Below are positions 50,301 through 52,650 of a stretch of 64,000 bases of DNA, piece by piece. Where the stretch lies: NCBI GenBank assembly GCA_030248225.1, contig JASANE010016129.1, positions 16,529 to 80,528 of the forward strand. The letters run 5' to 3'. The position numbers were made by a program, and so were the translations under genes. Position 1 is the stretch's first letter. The number at the start of each line of letters is the position of its first letter. The stretch comes from Trileptium ribeirensis (Eukaryota; Nematoda; Enoplea; Enoplida; Thoracostomopsidae). The notes beneath the pieces were generated by a model, which saw only the letters and a program-made list of their open reading frames with translations, ran no database searches and was not told where the DNA came from.

Positions 50301-51557
50301 CATATCGTTAGCATGAAATTTGTACAAATAAATCAAAACGAGTGCATCTACTAGTTACATGGTTGATTGTAGTAAAATAAACGCAGAGTTTGACATGACA
50401 TGCAGTCGTTGAGTCTCATATTTGCACATGGAAGTTGCTACAACAATGAAATCGCTGCTAAAGATACGTCACGTAAAATCATTGCATATATAGAATTTTG
50501 TGCTATATCGACCAATTGCTTACAAAAGTGCCGAAGCAATAAATGTAAGATTAGGACAAACTGTTGCCGGAATAAGTGACCTCTCACTCGTTGCTCCCCG
50601 ATCAGCTCAGATAAAATGAAATGCATGCAACTGCGTATACAGACATTGAGACCCTTTGAATGAAAGAAAAAATTCTTCTATAAGTTAATCTCTCCTAGTT
50701 GTTGCAAAAATTCAGCAAGCTTATAAATATAAGGCCCAAAACATTATCATTTAACGTGCTGATTTGGTTGAAAAATCAAAGTAGTGATTTGTAGTTTTAT
50801 GAATATTAAGACGTATCGATAGGTGAACACGCGGGCGTGACTTTCTTCGAGCTCATGCTCTGCAGCGTTCAAATCGACATTTGCTAAATCATTTTGTAGT
50901 ATTCCCTTATTGTAAACTCAACGGCAACAATAAATCTATTAAAGCATTGAAATTTCACAAAGTCATTTTTATAACTGTAAAACACGCCAGATATTTTTGC
51001 GCTGCATAATGTGTTCGTAAATTTAGGAAATTACGTAACGTAAATTTACCAATTTTCGTACATCGAGTTTCATTCTATATTAGTATTTTCACATAAGCGG
51101 TAAATTATGTAAAACTTTTTAAAGCATTTCTGAATTCATCTCCAACAACTAGCAATCTACTTAGCTTAATTTAGCTTATTTGATGATTTGAAAAAGCTAT
51201 AAGCGTAAGATGTCGATATAATAAGCAAGCAATAACAGATATATGGCAATAAATATAGGACCTACAACGTAATATGATGAGCGGCAACAAATCATATTCT
51301 TATAAGCATGACATATTATACGCGGCTAACCTGATGTTATACATTTTGTCATGTTATGAAAATATTAATAGATAAATTCAGAAGTAAAAACAATCGTTGC
51401 AATACGAAACGCCAGTATAATTAATTGGTGATATTTTAGATCTGACAAAGAAAAGTCAACGTTACAACGGGAAATTGAAGACATTCATGCGACGATGGAT
51501 CAAGAAGTTAAGCATCGCCAAGATACCGAACGGACACTGAAACAAATCGAATTGCAG
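2178..51557 (+). CDS. unc-54-like: muscle myosin heavy chain, partial, 26 exons (whole-gene entry)
   Basis: Conventional myosin II heavy chain, the ATP-driven actin motor of thick filaments in muscle. The 26 exons listed below sum to 3456 nt, or 1152 codons, in one open frame. Domain order in the visible product: motor head (1 to about 659), light-chain-binding neck (about 660-735), coiled-coil rod (about 740-1152). All catalytic landmarks are present: P-loop GESGAGKT, switch I NNNSSRFG, switch II DIAGFE, SH2 and SH1 cysteines, invariant Pro at the head-rod junction. A full muscle myosin has about 1,900-2,000 residues, so roughly the first 110 and the last several hundred are missing. Similarity to UNC-54 is from memory; which nematode paralogue this is (unc-54, myo-1, myo-2 or myo-3 type) is not settled. 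Most introns are GT-AG; the one after exon 22 is not. Confidence 0.96.
2335..3304. other. intron 1, no other feature seen
   Basis: 970 bp of AT-rich intron. Short open frames (such as 2840-3037) show no recognisable domain. The word GACAAAAGAACAACA near 2847 recurs near 7090 in intron 4, a small hint of shared repeat ancestry. Confidence 0.7.
3305..3450 (+). CDS. unc-54-like: MHC exon 2: P-loop and loop 1
   Basis: Residues 53-101. It carries the Walker A/P-loop GESGAGKT at 3334-3357, which holds the ATP phosphates, followed by [17 protein letters not shown], and ends in loop 1 (surface loop near the nucleotide pocket) with charged, variable residues ending GKK. The acceptor is TTTTTAG ending at 3304 and the donor GTAAGA begins at 3451; phase 0. 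ASQQ after the P-loop helix is shared with nematode body-wall myosins as remembered. Confidence 0.97.
3767..4061. mobile_element. MITE-like element with GGTTCACAC terminal inverted repeats
   Basis: Begins GCTGGGTTCACACGTCAAGC and ends with a near-reverse complement (GTGTGAACCTAGC at 4049-4061). The subterminal text on both sides is dense in TTGATCAAA, GAGCTCAAA and AAATTTTGA words. No coding capacity, about 295 bp, typical of a non-autonomous DNA transposon. Target-site duplication is unclear (TTCGTGG before, TTCAGGC after). It is related in style, but not identical, to the neighbour at 4074. Confidence 0.6.
4074..4361. mobile_element. TTAA-associated MITE-like element, copy 1
   Basis: Left end CTAACGGCGTTTCACATGCTC and right end GAACACGTCTTAA form imperfect inverted termini; TTAA is intact on the right and CTAA on the left. 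The core (GTAGCCAATCATCGACGAGA at about 4199) is nearly identical to the core of the copies at 44663 and 46359. Non-coding. TTAA targeting is characteristic of piggyBac-type elements; that assignment is inference. Confidence 0.6.
4642..4801 (+). CDS. unc-54-like: MHC exon 3: switch I
   Basis: Residues 102-154 plus one base of the next codon. It begins [20 protein letters not shown] and includes switch [11 protein letters not shown] (from residue 127), which senses the gamma-phosphate. It ends LAGGDIEH. The acceptor is ATATTTCAG ending at 4641 and the donor GTAAGC starts at 4802; phase 1, splitting a Tyr codon. The triple Asn before SSR and the DIEHY ending match nematode myosins closely. Confidence 0.97.
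4802..6640. other. intron 3, no gene seen
   Basis: 1.84 kb, AT-rich. A tRNA-like stretch at about 6472-6535 (GTAGCGGCC then CAGGTTTAGTCC, resembling A and B boxes) could be the head of a SINE, but no cloverleaf is convincing. Nothing else recognised. Confidence 0.6.
6641..6739 (+). CDS. unc-54-like: MHC exon 4: LLEKSRV helix
   Basis: Residues 155-187. It encodes [20 protein letters not shown] followed by [13 protein letters not shown]. The first segment is the highly conserved helix after switch I. The family normally has Phe where this exon has Pro (codon CCG, 6700-6702), an odd substitution in a conserved helix. The acceptor is TTATAG ending at 6640 and the donor is GTGCTA at 6740; phase 1 on both sides. 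Confidence 0.94.
6740..8271. other. intron 4, no gene seen
   Basis: 1.5 kb of AT-rich intron. The text TTATTTACTGAGCCTCGGCAA near 7728 resembles text near 28089 in intron 13, so a diverged repeat is possible. No coding segment recognised. Confidence 0.6.
8272..8375 (+). CDS. unc-54-like: MHC exon 5: upper 50-kDa segment
   Basis: Residues 188-222, [20 protein letters not shown] then [15 protein letters not shown]. This is the conserved stretch of the upper 50-kDa subdomain in which other muscle myosins read YxFVSQ...DGVDDxEE. The acceptor TTTTAG ends at 8271 and the donor GTGAGT starts at 8376; phase 0 out. Confidence 0.95.
8376..10570. other. intron 5, dispersed-repeat fragments
   Basis: Contains a dispersed repeat at about 9379-9500 that recurs at about 12968-13090, and a GC-rich cluster at about 9590-9690 in which words like GACCCCGTG recur. 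Open frames here (8951-9169 +, 9586-9768 -) are not recognisable proteins. Confidence 0.6.
9379..9500 (+). repeat. dispersed repeat, copy 1 (TTTGGCCAA...CCCGTGATCAT)
   Basis: Shares an ordered set of words with 12968-13090: ATTTGGCCAA, a run rich in AAATTTT, TTGTGATC, GAC.TCCCGTGATCAT, and CAAAAAATT. The spacing is preserved. No coding potential; class unknown. Confidence 0.55.
10571..10709 (+). CDS. unc-54-like: MHC exon 6: KFKQRPRE segment
   Basis: Residues 223-268 plus one base. It encodes [20 protein letters not shown] and [19 protein letters not shown], the classic upper 50-kDa text found in muscle myosins. The acceptor TGTGCCAG ends at 10570 and the donor GTAAAT starts at 10710; phase 1, splitting an Asp codon. 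Confidence 0.96.
10710..11878. other. intron 6, holds a tRNA-like dispersed element
   Basis: The element at 10924-11190 is listed separately. The remainder is AT-rich without a recognisable gene. Confidence 0.65.
10924..11190 (-). mobile_element. tRNA-like/SINE-type dispersed element, copy 1
   Basis: Starts TGTATCGTGCAATGTTTGAC, matching 27211 and 27367. On the minus strand it reads AACTCAGTGGTTTGCG (A-box-like), then about 25 bases on AATCGTTCG (B-box-like). It continues with GCGAGCGAATAACAGCGCAC at about 11055, also present at 27480. The plus-strand translations of the two downstream parts are similar (RANN.A..N...Y), so the repeat may derive from a longer coding element. Confidence 0.45.
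11879..11997 (+). CDS. unc-54-like: MHC exon 7: [11 protein letters not shown] segment
   Basis: Residues 269-308: [20 protein letters not shown] then [20 protein letters not shown]. It corresponds to the loop before the helix leading to switch II; the KPRVkVG..WV.KGQN pattern matches nematode body-wall myosins. The acceptor AATTTCAG ends at 11878 and the donor GTATAT starts at 11998; phase 0 out. Confidence 0.95.
12968..13090 (+). repeat. dispersed repeat, copy 2
   Basis: Second copy of the element at 9379-9500, with ATTTGGCCAAAAA, TTGTGATCCTCAAGACCTCC and CGTGATCAT in the same order. It runs on into a GC-rich patch (GGTCCCCCCTCGGGACCCCC near 13110) that is itself an inverted repeat. Confidence 0.55.
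13508..13965 (+). repeat. tandem duplication, unit about 255 bp
   Basis: ATGAACAAAAATTCATATTC begins at 13509 and again at 13764. The following text (CTCCAAACAAA, GTCCGTGATAAGATGCTAGT, TATCTGGTCCTGTCATTATA) is repeated with few changes over about 200 bp. This is a recent local duplication. Confidence 0.75.
13970..14131 (+). repeat. tandem duplication, unit about 97 bp
   Basis: ATTCTGTCCTGGATATATTT followed by GTATGTGTTGTCTA.CACAGA occurs at about 13984 and again at about 14081 with few differences. Confidence 0.7.
14930..15082 (+). CDS. unc-54-like: MHC exon 8: switch II
   Basis: Residues 309-359: [20 protein letters not shown], then a Lys/Asn-rich turn and [21 protein letters not shown] (residues 351-356) is switch II, coupling nucleotide state to the relay helix. 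The acceptor TTATTTCAG ends at 14929 and the donor GTAAAT starts at 15083; phase 0 on both sides, 51 codons. Confidence 0.97.
17030..17355 (+). repeat. minisatellite block, TACCTGCRGGTAATTTTT type
   Basis: Irregular repeats of about 15-25 bp built on CCTGCGGGTAATTTTT, for example TACCTGCAGGTAATTTTTTA near 17293. Many units are themselves short palindromes around CTGCAG. Confidence 0.75.
19178..19455 (-). repeat. minisatellite block, reverse orientation
   Basis: Same unit as at 17030-17355 but read on the other strand (AAAATTACCCGCAGGTAA and AATTACTCGCAG). With the first block it forms a large imperfect inverted repeat around 17356-19177. Confidence 0.7.
19540..19710 (+). CDS. unc-54-like: MHC exon 9: relay helix
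   Basis: Residues 360-416: [37 protein letters not shown] and [15 protein letters not shown]. This is the relay helix and loop that carry the conformational change from switch II to the converter. [20 protein letters not shown] is the invertebrate, notably nematode, form. In insects this region is encoded by alternative exons; only one version is seen here. The acceptor TTTTAG ends at 19539 and the donor GTTAGT starts at 19711. Confidence 0.97.
19711..20613. other. intron 9, no gene seen
   Basis: About 900 bp. An open frame at 19811-20152 gives no recognisable domain. Words such as ATCGGCTTG recur at about 20043-20110. Confidence 0.65.
20614..20793 (+). CDS. unc-54-like: MHC exon 10: lower 50-kDa segment
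   Basis: Residues 417-476: [20 protein letters not shown], then [20 protein letters not shown] and [11 protein letters not shown]. This is the lower 50-kDa subdomain with the HYAGTV motif completed in exon 11. The acceptor TTTTAG ends at 20613 and the donor GTAATG starts at 20794; phase 0 on both sides, 60 codons. Confidence 0.96.
20794..21283. other. intron 10, no other feature seen
   Basis: 490 bp of AT-rich intron ending in the acceptor CATTTTAG. Confidence 0.75.
21284..21440 (+). CDS. unc-54-like: MHC exon 11: segment before loop 2
   Basis: Residues 477-528 plus one base: [20 protein letters not shown], then [20 protein letters not shown] and AVDAVKAG. The ending leads into loop 2 at the actin interface. 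The acceptor TTTTAG ends at 21283 and the donor GTATGT starts at 21441; phase 1, splitting a Ser codon. Confidence 0.96.
22431..22490 (+). repeat. two-copy 29-bp tandem repeat
   Basis: GTAAAAACCATCATCGGCTG and GTAAAAACTATGATCGGCTG follow each other directly, each ending TTATTC or TATATTCC. Confidence 0.7.
23225..23560. repeat. GC-rich island with flanking TTTGGCAAA text
   Basis: C-rich patches (for example GGAACCCCCCCTTCCCGG) on both sides of AT-rich text built on GAATTTGCCAAACATTGGG and GAATTTGGCAAAAAT. The same composition pattern occurs at 39165-39625 and 41905-42215. Confidence 0.5.
24465..24660 (+). repeat. GC-rich island of the TAGGTGTCYAAGGTCC family, copy 1
   Basis: Begins TAGGTGTCTAAGGTCC, has GGTTCCGGCAGAGGGTG at 24504-24520, then AT-rich text with repeated AAATTTTGC words. 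Close relatives are at 33804 and 26536. Confidence 0.55.
24655..25325 (+). repeat. tandem array, 4 units of about 160-184 bp
   Basis: The anchor TTCCAGAATATAGTCT (or a variant) occurs at about 24711, 24891, 25050 and, diverged, 25234. Between anchors ordered words recur (TTTGGTTATGT, GCGCTATCAA, TTTCAGAGGTTT). The units are well diverged. Confidence 0.65.
25557..25615 (+). CDS. unc-54-like: MHC exon 12: loop 2 (actin interface)
   Basis: Residues 529-548, [20 protein letters not shown]. The Lys/Gly-rich start is loop 2, which contacts the negatively charged N-terminus of actin; [18 protein letters not shown] is the nematode form. Very short exon: 59 nt. The acceptor TTTCAG ends at 25556 and the donor GTACGT starts at 25616; phase 0 out. 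Confidence 0.95.
26153..26212 (+). repeat. dispersed repeat (TTTGTCGTGAGG...TTCGCTTTGT), copy 1
   Basis: Ordered match to 43062-43125, 43359-43425, 43510-43545 and 45453-45512: a CGTGAGG word, GYGC.TTTGC, TTGTTCGTTCGCTTTGT, then a purine-rich tail. Class unknown. Confidence 0.5.
26536..26710 (+). repeat. GC-rich island, copy 2
   Basis: CTAGGATCCGTTAGATTAAT, then GATGGTCTCGGCAGGGGGTG and GGAGGGGCGGCAGAG, similar in order and words to 24465 and 33804. Confidence 0.5.
26884..26971 (+). CDS. unc-54-like: MHC exon 13: actin-binding helix-turn-helix
   Basis: Residues 549-577 plus one base: [20 protein letters not shown] then [21 protein letters not shown] is the near-invariant lower 50-kDa text at the actin interface. 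The acceptor TTTTTAG ends at 26883 and the donor GTGAGC starts at 26972; phase 1, splitting a Gly codon. Confidence 0.97.
27211..27565 (-). mobile_element. tRNA-like/SINE-type element, tandem dimer (copies 2 and 3)
   Basis: TGTATCGTTGCAATGGTCGA at 27211 and TGTATTGTTGCAATGTTCGA at 27367 start two units 156 bp apart. Each minus strand reads a box-A-like segment (AGTTCTGTGGTTTAC in one) and, about 25 bases on, a box-B-like segment (AGGTTCAATTC in one, AAGTTCGATTT in the other). This is the spacing of a tRNA-derived pol III promoter. The 3' part (GCGAGCGAATAACGGCGCAC) matches the copy at 10924. I do not call a functional tRNA: the stems do not pair well. Confidence 0.5.
27478..27780 (+). other. 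unidentified 100-codon open frame in intron 13
   Basis: The frame begins [18 protein letters not shown] and is hydrophobic in the middle. Its first half resembles, in ordered residues, the translation of 11055-11190 ([12 protein letters not shown]...), so it lies in a repeat that may once have coded for protein. No domain recognised, no splice or promoter evidence. It could be a remnant of a mobile element or chance. Confidence 0.3.
28440..28941 (+). other. unidentified pair of overlapping open frames in intron 13
   Basis: Frame one (28440-28760) includes [16 protein letters not shown], which looks like a real helix. Frame two (28702-28941, 79 codons) reads [20 protein letters not shown] and ends VPMAVPNKL with a TGA stop. 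Frame two is richer in G+C than the intron around it and has the balanced amino-acid use of a true coding sequence. The frames differ, so an indel or short intron would be needed to join them. I do not recognise a family. Confidence 0.35.
29470..30195 (+). repeat. tandem array, 4 units of about 171-182 bp
   Basis: Anchor words of the type CACTCCGATGGAAAATATAGAGC occur at about 29491, 29662, 29844 and 30024. Each is followed by GGGTCAA.TTTAAGCCGTTG, TTTTCACTCAAAAATTT and TTTTTGTGATTTGTTAGTTT-like text. The units are 75-85 percent alike by eye. Satellite-like. Confidence 0.75.
30290..30407 (+). CDS. unc-54-like: MHC exon 14: SH2-SH1 helices
   Basis: Residues 578-616: [20 protein letters not shown], then [19 protein letters not shown]. 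The reactive cysteines SH2 (Cys591) and SH1 (Cys601) are both present, ten residues apart as in all muscle myosins. The acceptor TAATTTAG ends at 30289 and the donor GTACGT starts at 30408; phase 2, splitting an Arg codon. Confidence 0.97.
30408..31198. other. intron 14, no other feature seen
   Basis: 791 bp, AT-rich, ending in TTTGTTTCAG. No gene or repeat recognised. Confidence 0.7.
31199..31325 (+). CDS. unc-54-like: MHC exon 15: converter
   Basis: Residues 617-659: [20 protein letters not shown], then [20 protein letters not shown] and ETK. It is the converter, which swings the lever arm. RYAILAA and the long charged insert are as in nematode body-wall myosins; vertebrate muscle has RYKILNP-type text. 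The converter is alternatively spliced in insects; no second version was found here. The acceptor TTTCAG ends at 31198 and the donor GTTTAT, a weak match, starts at 31326; phase 0 out. Confidence 0.95.
31326..33235. other. intron 15, no gene identified
   Basis: 1.9 kb. The text at about 32130-32220 (GGTGTCCGTAGACGCTGTTG... ending in a TTTGGCGTGAGG word) resembles 10225-10320, a possible further repeat family. The open frame 32544-32753 has no recognised domain. Confidence 0.6.
33236..33372 (+). CDS. unc-54-like: MHC exon 16: lever arm start and IQ1
   Basis: Residues 660-704 plus two bases: [20 protein letters not shown], then [20 protein letters not shown] and [17 protein letters not shown] ends the converter. 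The [11 protein letters not shown] helix is the first IQ site, which binds the essential light chain. The acceptor TTTCAG ends at 33235 and the donor GTAAGG starts at 33373; phase 2. Confidence 0.96.
33373..34614. other. intron 16, GC-island copy
   Basis: Holds a GC-rich island at 33804-33930 and very AT-rich text at about 34425-34520. No gene recognised; the frame 33861-34109 begins inside the island. Confidence 0.6.
33804..33930 (+). repeat. GC-rich island, copy 3
   Basis: ATAGGTGTCCAAGGTCCGTG then GGTTCCGGCGGGGGTAGACG, nearly the same order and spacing as 24465-24520, again followed by AT-rich text containing CCAAATTTTT. Confidence 0.55.
34615..34762 (+). CDS. unc-54-like: MHC exon 17: IQ2, invariant proline, rod start
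   Basis: Residues 705-754: [40 protein letters not shown] and [10 protein letters not shown]. The second IQ site binds the regulatory light chain. Pro735 in KPLL marks the head-rod junction, after which heptads begin. The acceptor TTTTGCAG ends at 34614. The donor GTAAAT at 34763 gives a gap-free match to nematode rods; a second in-frame donor GTAAGA lies 24 nt further on. Confidence 0.95.
34763..37070. other. intron 17, no other feature supported
   Basis: 2.3 kb, AT-rich. A cryptic exon-like frame at 34949-35017 is discussed among the rejected items. No repeat family recognised. Confidence 0.6.
37071..37169 (+). CDS. unc-54-like: MHC exon 18: S2 rod
   Basis: Residues 755-787: [20 protein letters not shown] then [13 protein letters not shown]. 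Charged heptad coiled coil at the start of subfragment 2; aligns without gaps to KALEDSLAKEEKLRKELEES in nematode rods. The acceptor CCTTCAG ends at 37070 and the donor GTAAAG starts at 37170; phase 0 on both sides, 33 codons. Confidence 0.95.
37170..38200. other. intron 18, no other feature seen
   Basis: About 1 kb, AT-rich, ending in TTATTTTAG. Nothing recognised. Confidence 0.7.
38201..38290 (+). CDS. unc-54-like: MHC exon 19: S2 rod
   Basis: Residues 788-817: [20 protein letters not shown] then [10 protein letters not shown]. Thirty codons of coiled coil, phase 0 on both sides. The acceptor ATTTTAG ends at 38200 and the donor GTAAAA starts at 38291. Too short to stand out on its own; placed by frame continuity and alignment to the family between exons 18 and 20. 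Confidence 0.93.
38291..41179. other. intron 19, GC-rich island
   Basis: 2.9 kb. A GC-rich island at 39165-39625 gives a long chance frame (39072-39605). The text at about 38400-38440 (GGTGAAGTGGTAGCTCTCG) is faintly tRNA-like. No gene recognised. Confidence 0.6.
39165..39625 (+). repeat. large GC-rich island with G-runs
   Basis: Contains GGGGTGGGGTGGGGGAG at 39231-39247, then AT-rich text of the GCCAATTCTCC/TTTTGCCAAAA type, then a second GC-rich part (GCACGGGGCGGGGGTGCGG near 39503). The architecture is like 23225 and 41905. Confidence 0.5.
41180..41356 (+). CDS. unc-54-like: MHC exon 20: S2 rod
   Basis: Residues 818-876: [40 protein letters not shown] and [19 protein letters not shown]. 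The SEKQSKD.Q..S.Q ending is shared with UNC-54. Continuous heptads. The acceptor TTTTGCAG ends at 41179 and the donor GTAAAT starts at 41357; phase 0, 59 codons. Confidence 0.96.
41357..42846. other. intron 20, GC-rich island
   Basis: 1.5 kb with a GC-rich island at 41905-42215 and a short (TA) run at about 41740. No gene recognised. Confidence 0.65.
41905..42215. repeat. GC-rich island
   Basis: C-rich text (GGACCCCTCGGCGCCTGTGA, then CCCCCCCCCCTCGCGGTGCG near 42168) enclosing AT-rich GGGAAAATTAGGGAAAATAG text, the same arrangement as at 23225 and 39165. Confidence 0.5.
42847..43008 (+). CDS. unc-54-like: MHC exon 21: S2 rod
   Basis: Residues 877-930: [40 protein letters not shown] and [14 protein letters not shown]. 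This matches the strongly conserved rod stretch with [19 protein letters not shown] in nematodes. The acceptor TTTATAG ends at 42846 and the donor GTAAGT starts at 43009; phase 0, 54 codons. Confidence 0.97.
43009..44300. other. intron 21, dispersed repeat copies
   Basis: Contains three copies of the TTTGCCRTGAGG repeat (43062-43125, 43359-43425, 43510-43545). A tRNA-like stretch at about 43152-43210 (GGTGGCTAGCGCATGAGACT) may be a SINE head. No gene recognised. Confidence 0.6.
43062..43545 (+). repeat. dispersed repeat (TTTGTCGTGAGG family), three copies
   Basis: GTTTGCCATGAGGAGTGCGT...TTCTTCGCTCGCTTTGTGAAG (43062), TTATCATAGGGCGTGCGTTT...GGTCGCTTTGTGAGG (43359) and GTCGTTGGGTGTGCGTTTAT (43510). 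Each of the last two follows ATGTTCATCGA. Related copies are at 26153 and 45453. Confidence 0.5.
44301..44446 (+). CDS. unc-54-like: MHC exon 22: S2 rod, followed by a GC donor
   Basis: Residues 931-978 plus two bases: [40 protein letters not shown] and HDIETNLK. The acceptor AATTTTAG ends at 44300. The frame runs on to a TGA at 44475 with non-myosin text. No GT in that stretch gives the phase 2 needed by exon 23. Ending at 44446 with donor GCTAGT at 44447 makes LKKREQELS, which aligns without a gap to LKKKESELH in nematode rods. A GC donor is therefore the best reading. Confidence 0.85.
44663..44916. mobile_element. TTAA-family MITE-like element, copy 2
   Basis: Shares the core CGTAGCCAATCATCGACGAG, ATGTATTACTTGAAAAAGTT and AAAAATCACCGTCA with copies at 4074 and 46359. 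The right end TTTGAGCGTGTGAACACG is clear. The left terminus is truncated or diverged (starts near GATATGCTCAAATTTTGATC). Confidence 0.6.
45453..45512 (+). repeat. dispersed repeat (TTTGTCGTG family)
   Basis: CATTTGTCGTGTGATGGTTG then GTGCTGTTCGCTCACTTTAC, a diverged copy of the family at 26153 and 43062. Confidence 0.4.
45583..45622 (+). pseudogene. decayed partial duplicate of exon 23
   Basis: After an acceptor-like GAATTCAG, a phase-2 frame reads [13 protein letters not shown], paralogous to the start of exon 23 ([12 protein letters not shown]). GAACTATCAA is shared at nucleotide level and the acceptor context (ATTCAG) is the same. The possible donor (GTGTGT at 45623) would leave phase 0, which cannot join exon 23 or exon 24 sensibly in length. 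I read it as a remnant of a tandem exon duplication, perhaps once an alternative exon. Confidence 0.4.
45747..45894 (+). CDS. unc-54-like: MHC exon 23: S2 rod
   Basis: Residues 979-1028: K split across the junction, then [40 protein letters not shown] and [22 protein letters not shown] is the nematode equivalent. The acceptor GTATTCAG ends at 45746 and the donor GTAAGA starts at 45895. Cys replaces usual polar residues near the end, an unusual choice for a rod surface. Confidence 0.96.
45983..46078 (+). repeat. CCCCGAAAAACC tandem tract
   Basis: Irregular units of 10-25 bp with CCCCGAAAAACC at their core, for example AAAGACCCCGAAAAACCTTG. Confidence 0.7.
46359..46696. mobile_element. TTAA-flanked MITE-like element, copy 3 (most complete)
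   Basis: TTAA at 46359-46362 and at 46693-46696 enclose termini CGCGTGTTCACACGCTCAAA and, on the other strand, GGAGTGTTCAACACGCTCAA. The subterminal text is rich in TTTGATCAAA and GAGCTCAAA; the core AGCCAATCATGGACGAGATG is shared with the copies at 4074 and 44663. TTAA duplication plus inverted termini without coding capacity fits a piggyBac-type MITE (inference). Confidence 0.7.
47226..47372 (+). CDS. unc-54-like: MHC exon 24: S2 rod
   Basis: Residues 1029-1077: [40 protein letters not shown] and [17 protein letters not shown] and [15 protein letters not shown] are near-invariant rod text. The acceptor ATATTTCAG ends at 47225 and the donor GTAAAG starts at 47373; phase 0, 49 codons. Confidence 0.97.
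47373..48968. other. intron 24, opens with a long TA-rich palindromic tract
   Basis: The tract at 47395-47925 is listed separately; it is the left edge of the fold-back region. The remainder (about 48030-48968) is ordinary intron that recurs at about 56300-57242. Confidence 0.7.
47395..47925. repeat. TA-rich, quasi-palindromic tract (1 of 3)
   Basis: Almost pure A+T, composed of words such as TATATTATA, TATAATATA and AACATAATATA that are their own reverse complements. An internal near-duplication (GTAATATAATACAAAAAACA versus GGTAATATCATACAATATAA) is visible. Recurs at 55615-56190 and, in part, 63720-64000. Frames called in it are meaningless. Confidence 0.85.
48969..49075 (+). CDS. unc-54-like: MHC exon 25: S2 rod
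   Basis: Residues 1078-1112 plus two bases: [20 protein letters not shown], then [29 protein letters not shown] matches nematode rods. The acceptor ATTTTCAG ends at 48968 and the donor GTAGGT starts at 49076; phase 2. Three further copies lie downstream: identical at 57243-57349, corrupted and inverted at 54647-54757 and at about 62829-62914. Confidence 0.95.
49076..51439. other. intron 25, no gene seen
   Basis: 2.36 kb of ordinary AT-rich intron, repeated downstream in the other arms. Frames within it (for example 50438-50626 -) recur only because the whole segment is repeated. Confidence 0.7.
51440..51557 (+). CDS. unc-54-like: MHC exon 26, last usable exon
   Basis: Residues 1113-1152: K across the junction, then [20 protein letters not shown] and [19 protein letters not shown]. 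It aligns without gaps to the rod after KAKAK in UNC-54. The acceptor ATTTTAG ends at 51439 and the donor GTACAT starts at 51558; phase 0. No exon for the following rod segment was found before the sequence folds back. Confidence 0.94.
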
Positions 51558-52650
51558 GTACATTATTGACGTCTAGTTTCCTACGCTCACGATACTGGTT
51601 CTTCTCACATTGACAATAACTAATGCGTATCAGTTATGTACCATAAGTAATCACTGTTCGCTATTTATTTAATTTTGGGACATATGACCAATGATGCTTT
51701 TCAGTCCAGTTCTCAGAACACATATTATCGGCTACGAATGTCGATCAGTGCTCTAAAGTTATAAAGCAGCTGTTACTGCTGCATGGCAAATGGAATTATT
51801 AGAATAGAGGAATATTGCTGATCAAGGTACAGCTGATCAATATAATGAAGTTATCAAATCAAGTGGCTATAAATGCTGCATCTTACACAGCATCACTTAA
51901 TTCGCGCCGACACGTGACGCTCGGTTATTTTATGTTTAAAATGTATTAAATAATTTCGAGTTTCAAGCTGTTAAATTTGCAAATTATAATAAAAAACTCA
52001 TAACAAGCAGCTCATTTGGGAATTTTCGTTAATTTTGAAGAAAATAGCTTATATTAGCTATCATTTGATCAATGACAAAACTTTGTCATTTTCATTTTAT
52101 TTTAATTCTCGAGTGAAATGTTTCAAGTGCTTTTGTGCTTTTAGTAAGCGCTAGTTCACATTATGTTTCTATAGCAGATACCTAAACGACATTAGCGATG
52201 TATCAAAAAGTACGTGCGGCAGAGAAAACAATTTCGTTCTTACAGTAACTAAATAATTATTTTTCAGTGTTTTCCTTGGTATTTAAAAACACGTAATTTT
52301 TTACTGGGAAGAAAGAGAGTGGAGTTGGCTAGAGTTTTGTGTCAAATTTTCTAGGGAAGTAGAAAAGCGTTCAATTTCAGCAGTATTTCGCTATTTATAT
52401 TCATTTGCATGAGAAAGTTTTATATTTAGAGATTGATTTAGTTTTTTTAAAATAAAATTTTAATAATGAAATTATTAATATATACATTAATAAACATAAC
52501 GCTTTCTTTTCCTTCCCCTCTCCCCTTTTTTCTTCTTTCACTTTCTTTTTTTTTTATCTTATATCCCTTATTCTTAATTTTCCCTCCTTTTTCTTTTCCT
52601 TTCTCCTCTTCAATACAACATCTCTTTAAAATATCAACTACCTAACAAAC
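51558..52650. other. intron 26 start and fold-back loop
   Basis: Ordinary intron to about 52400, then text not found elsewhere in the window, including a strikingly pyrimidine-rich stretch at about 52503-52615 (CTTTCTTTTCCTTCCCCTCT). The inverted arm begins at about 52651. No gene. Confidence 0.7.

Larger units (their letters stand above)
47400..52391 (+). repeat. fold-back region, forward arm A
   Basis: Reference copy of the repeated unit, holding exons 25 and 26 in good condition. 47690-51807 recurs nearly base for base in arm C with a shift of about 8262-8283. 51029 downward recurs inverted in arm B; 52391 downward recurs inverted in arm D. Confidence 0.85.
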
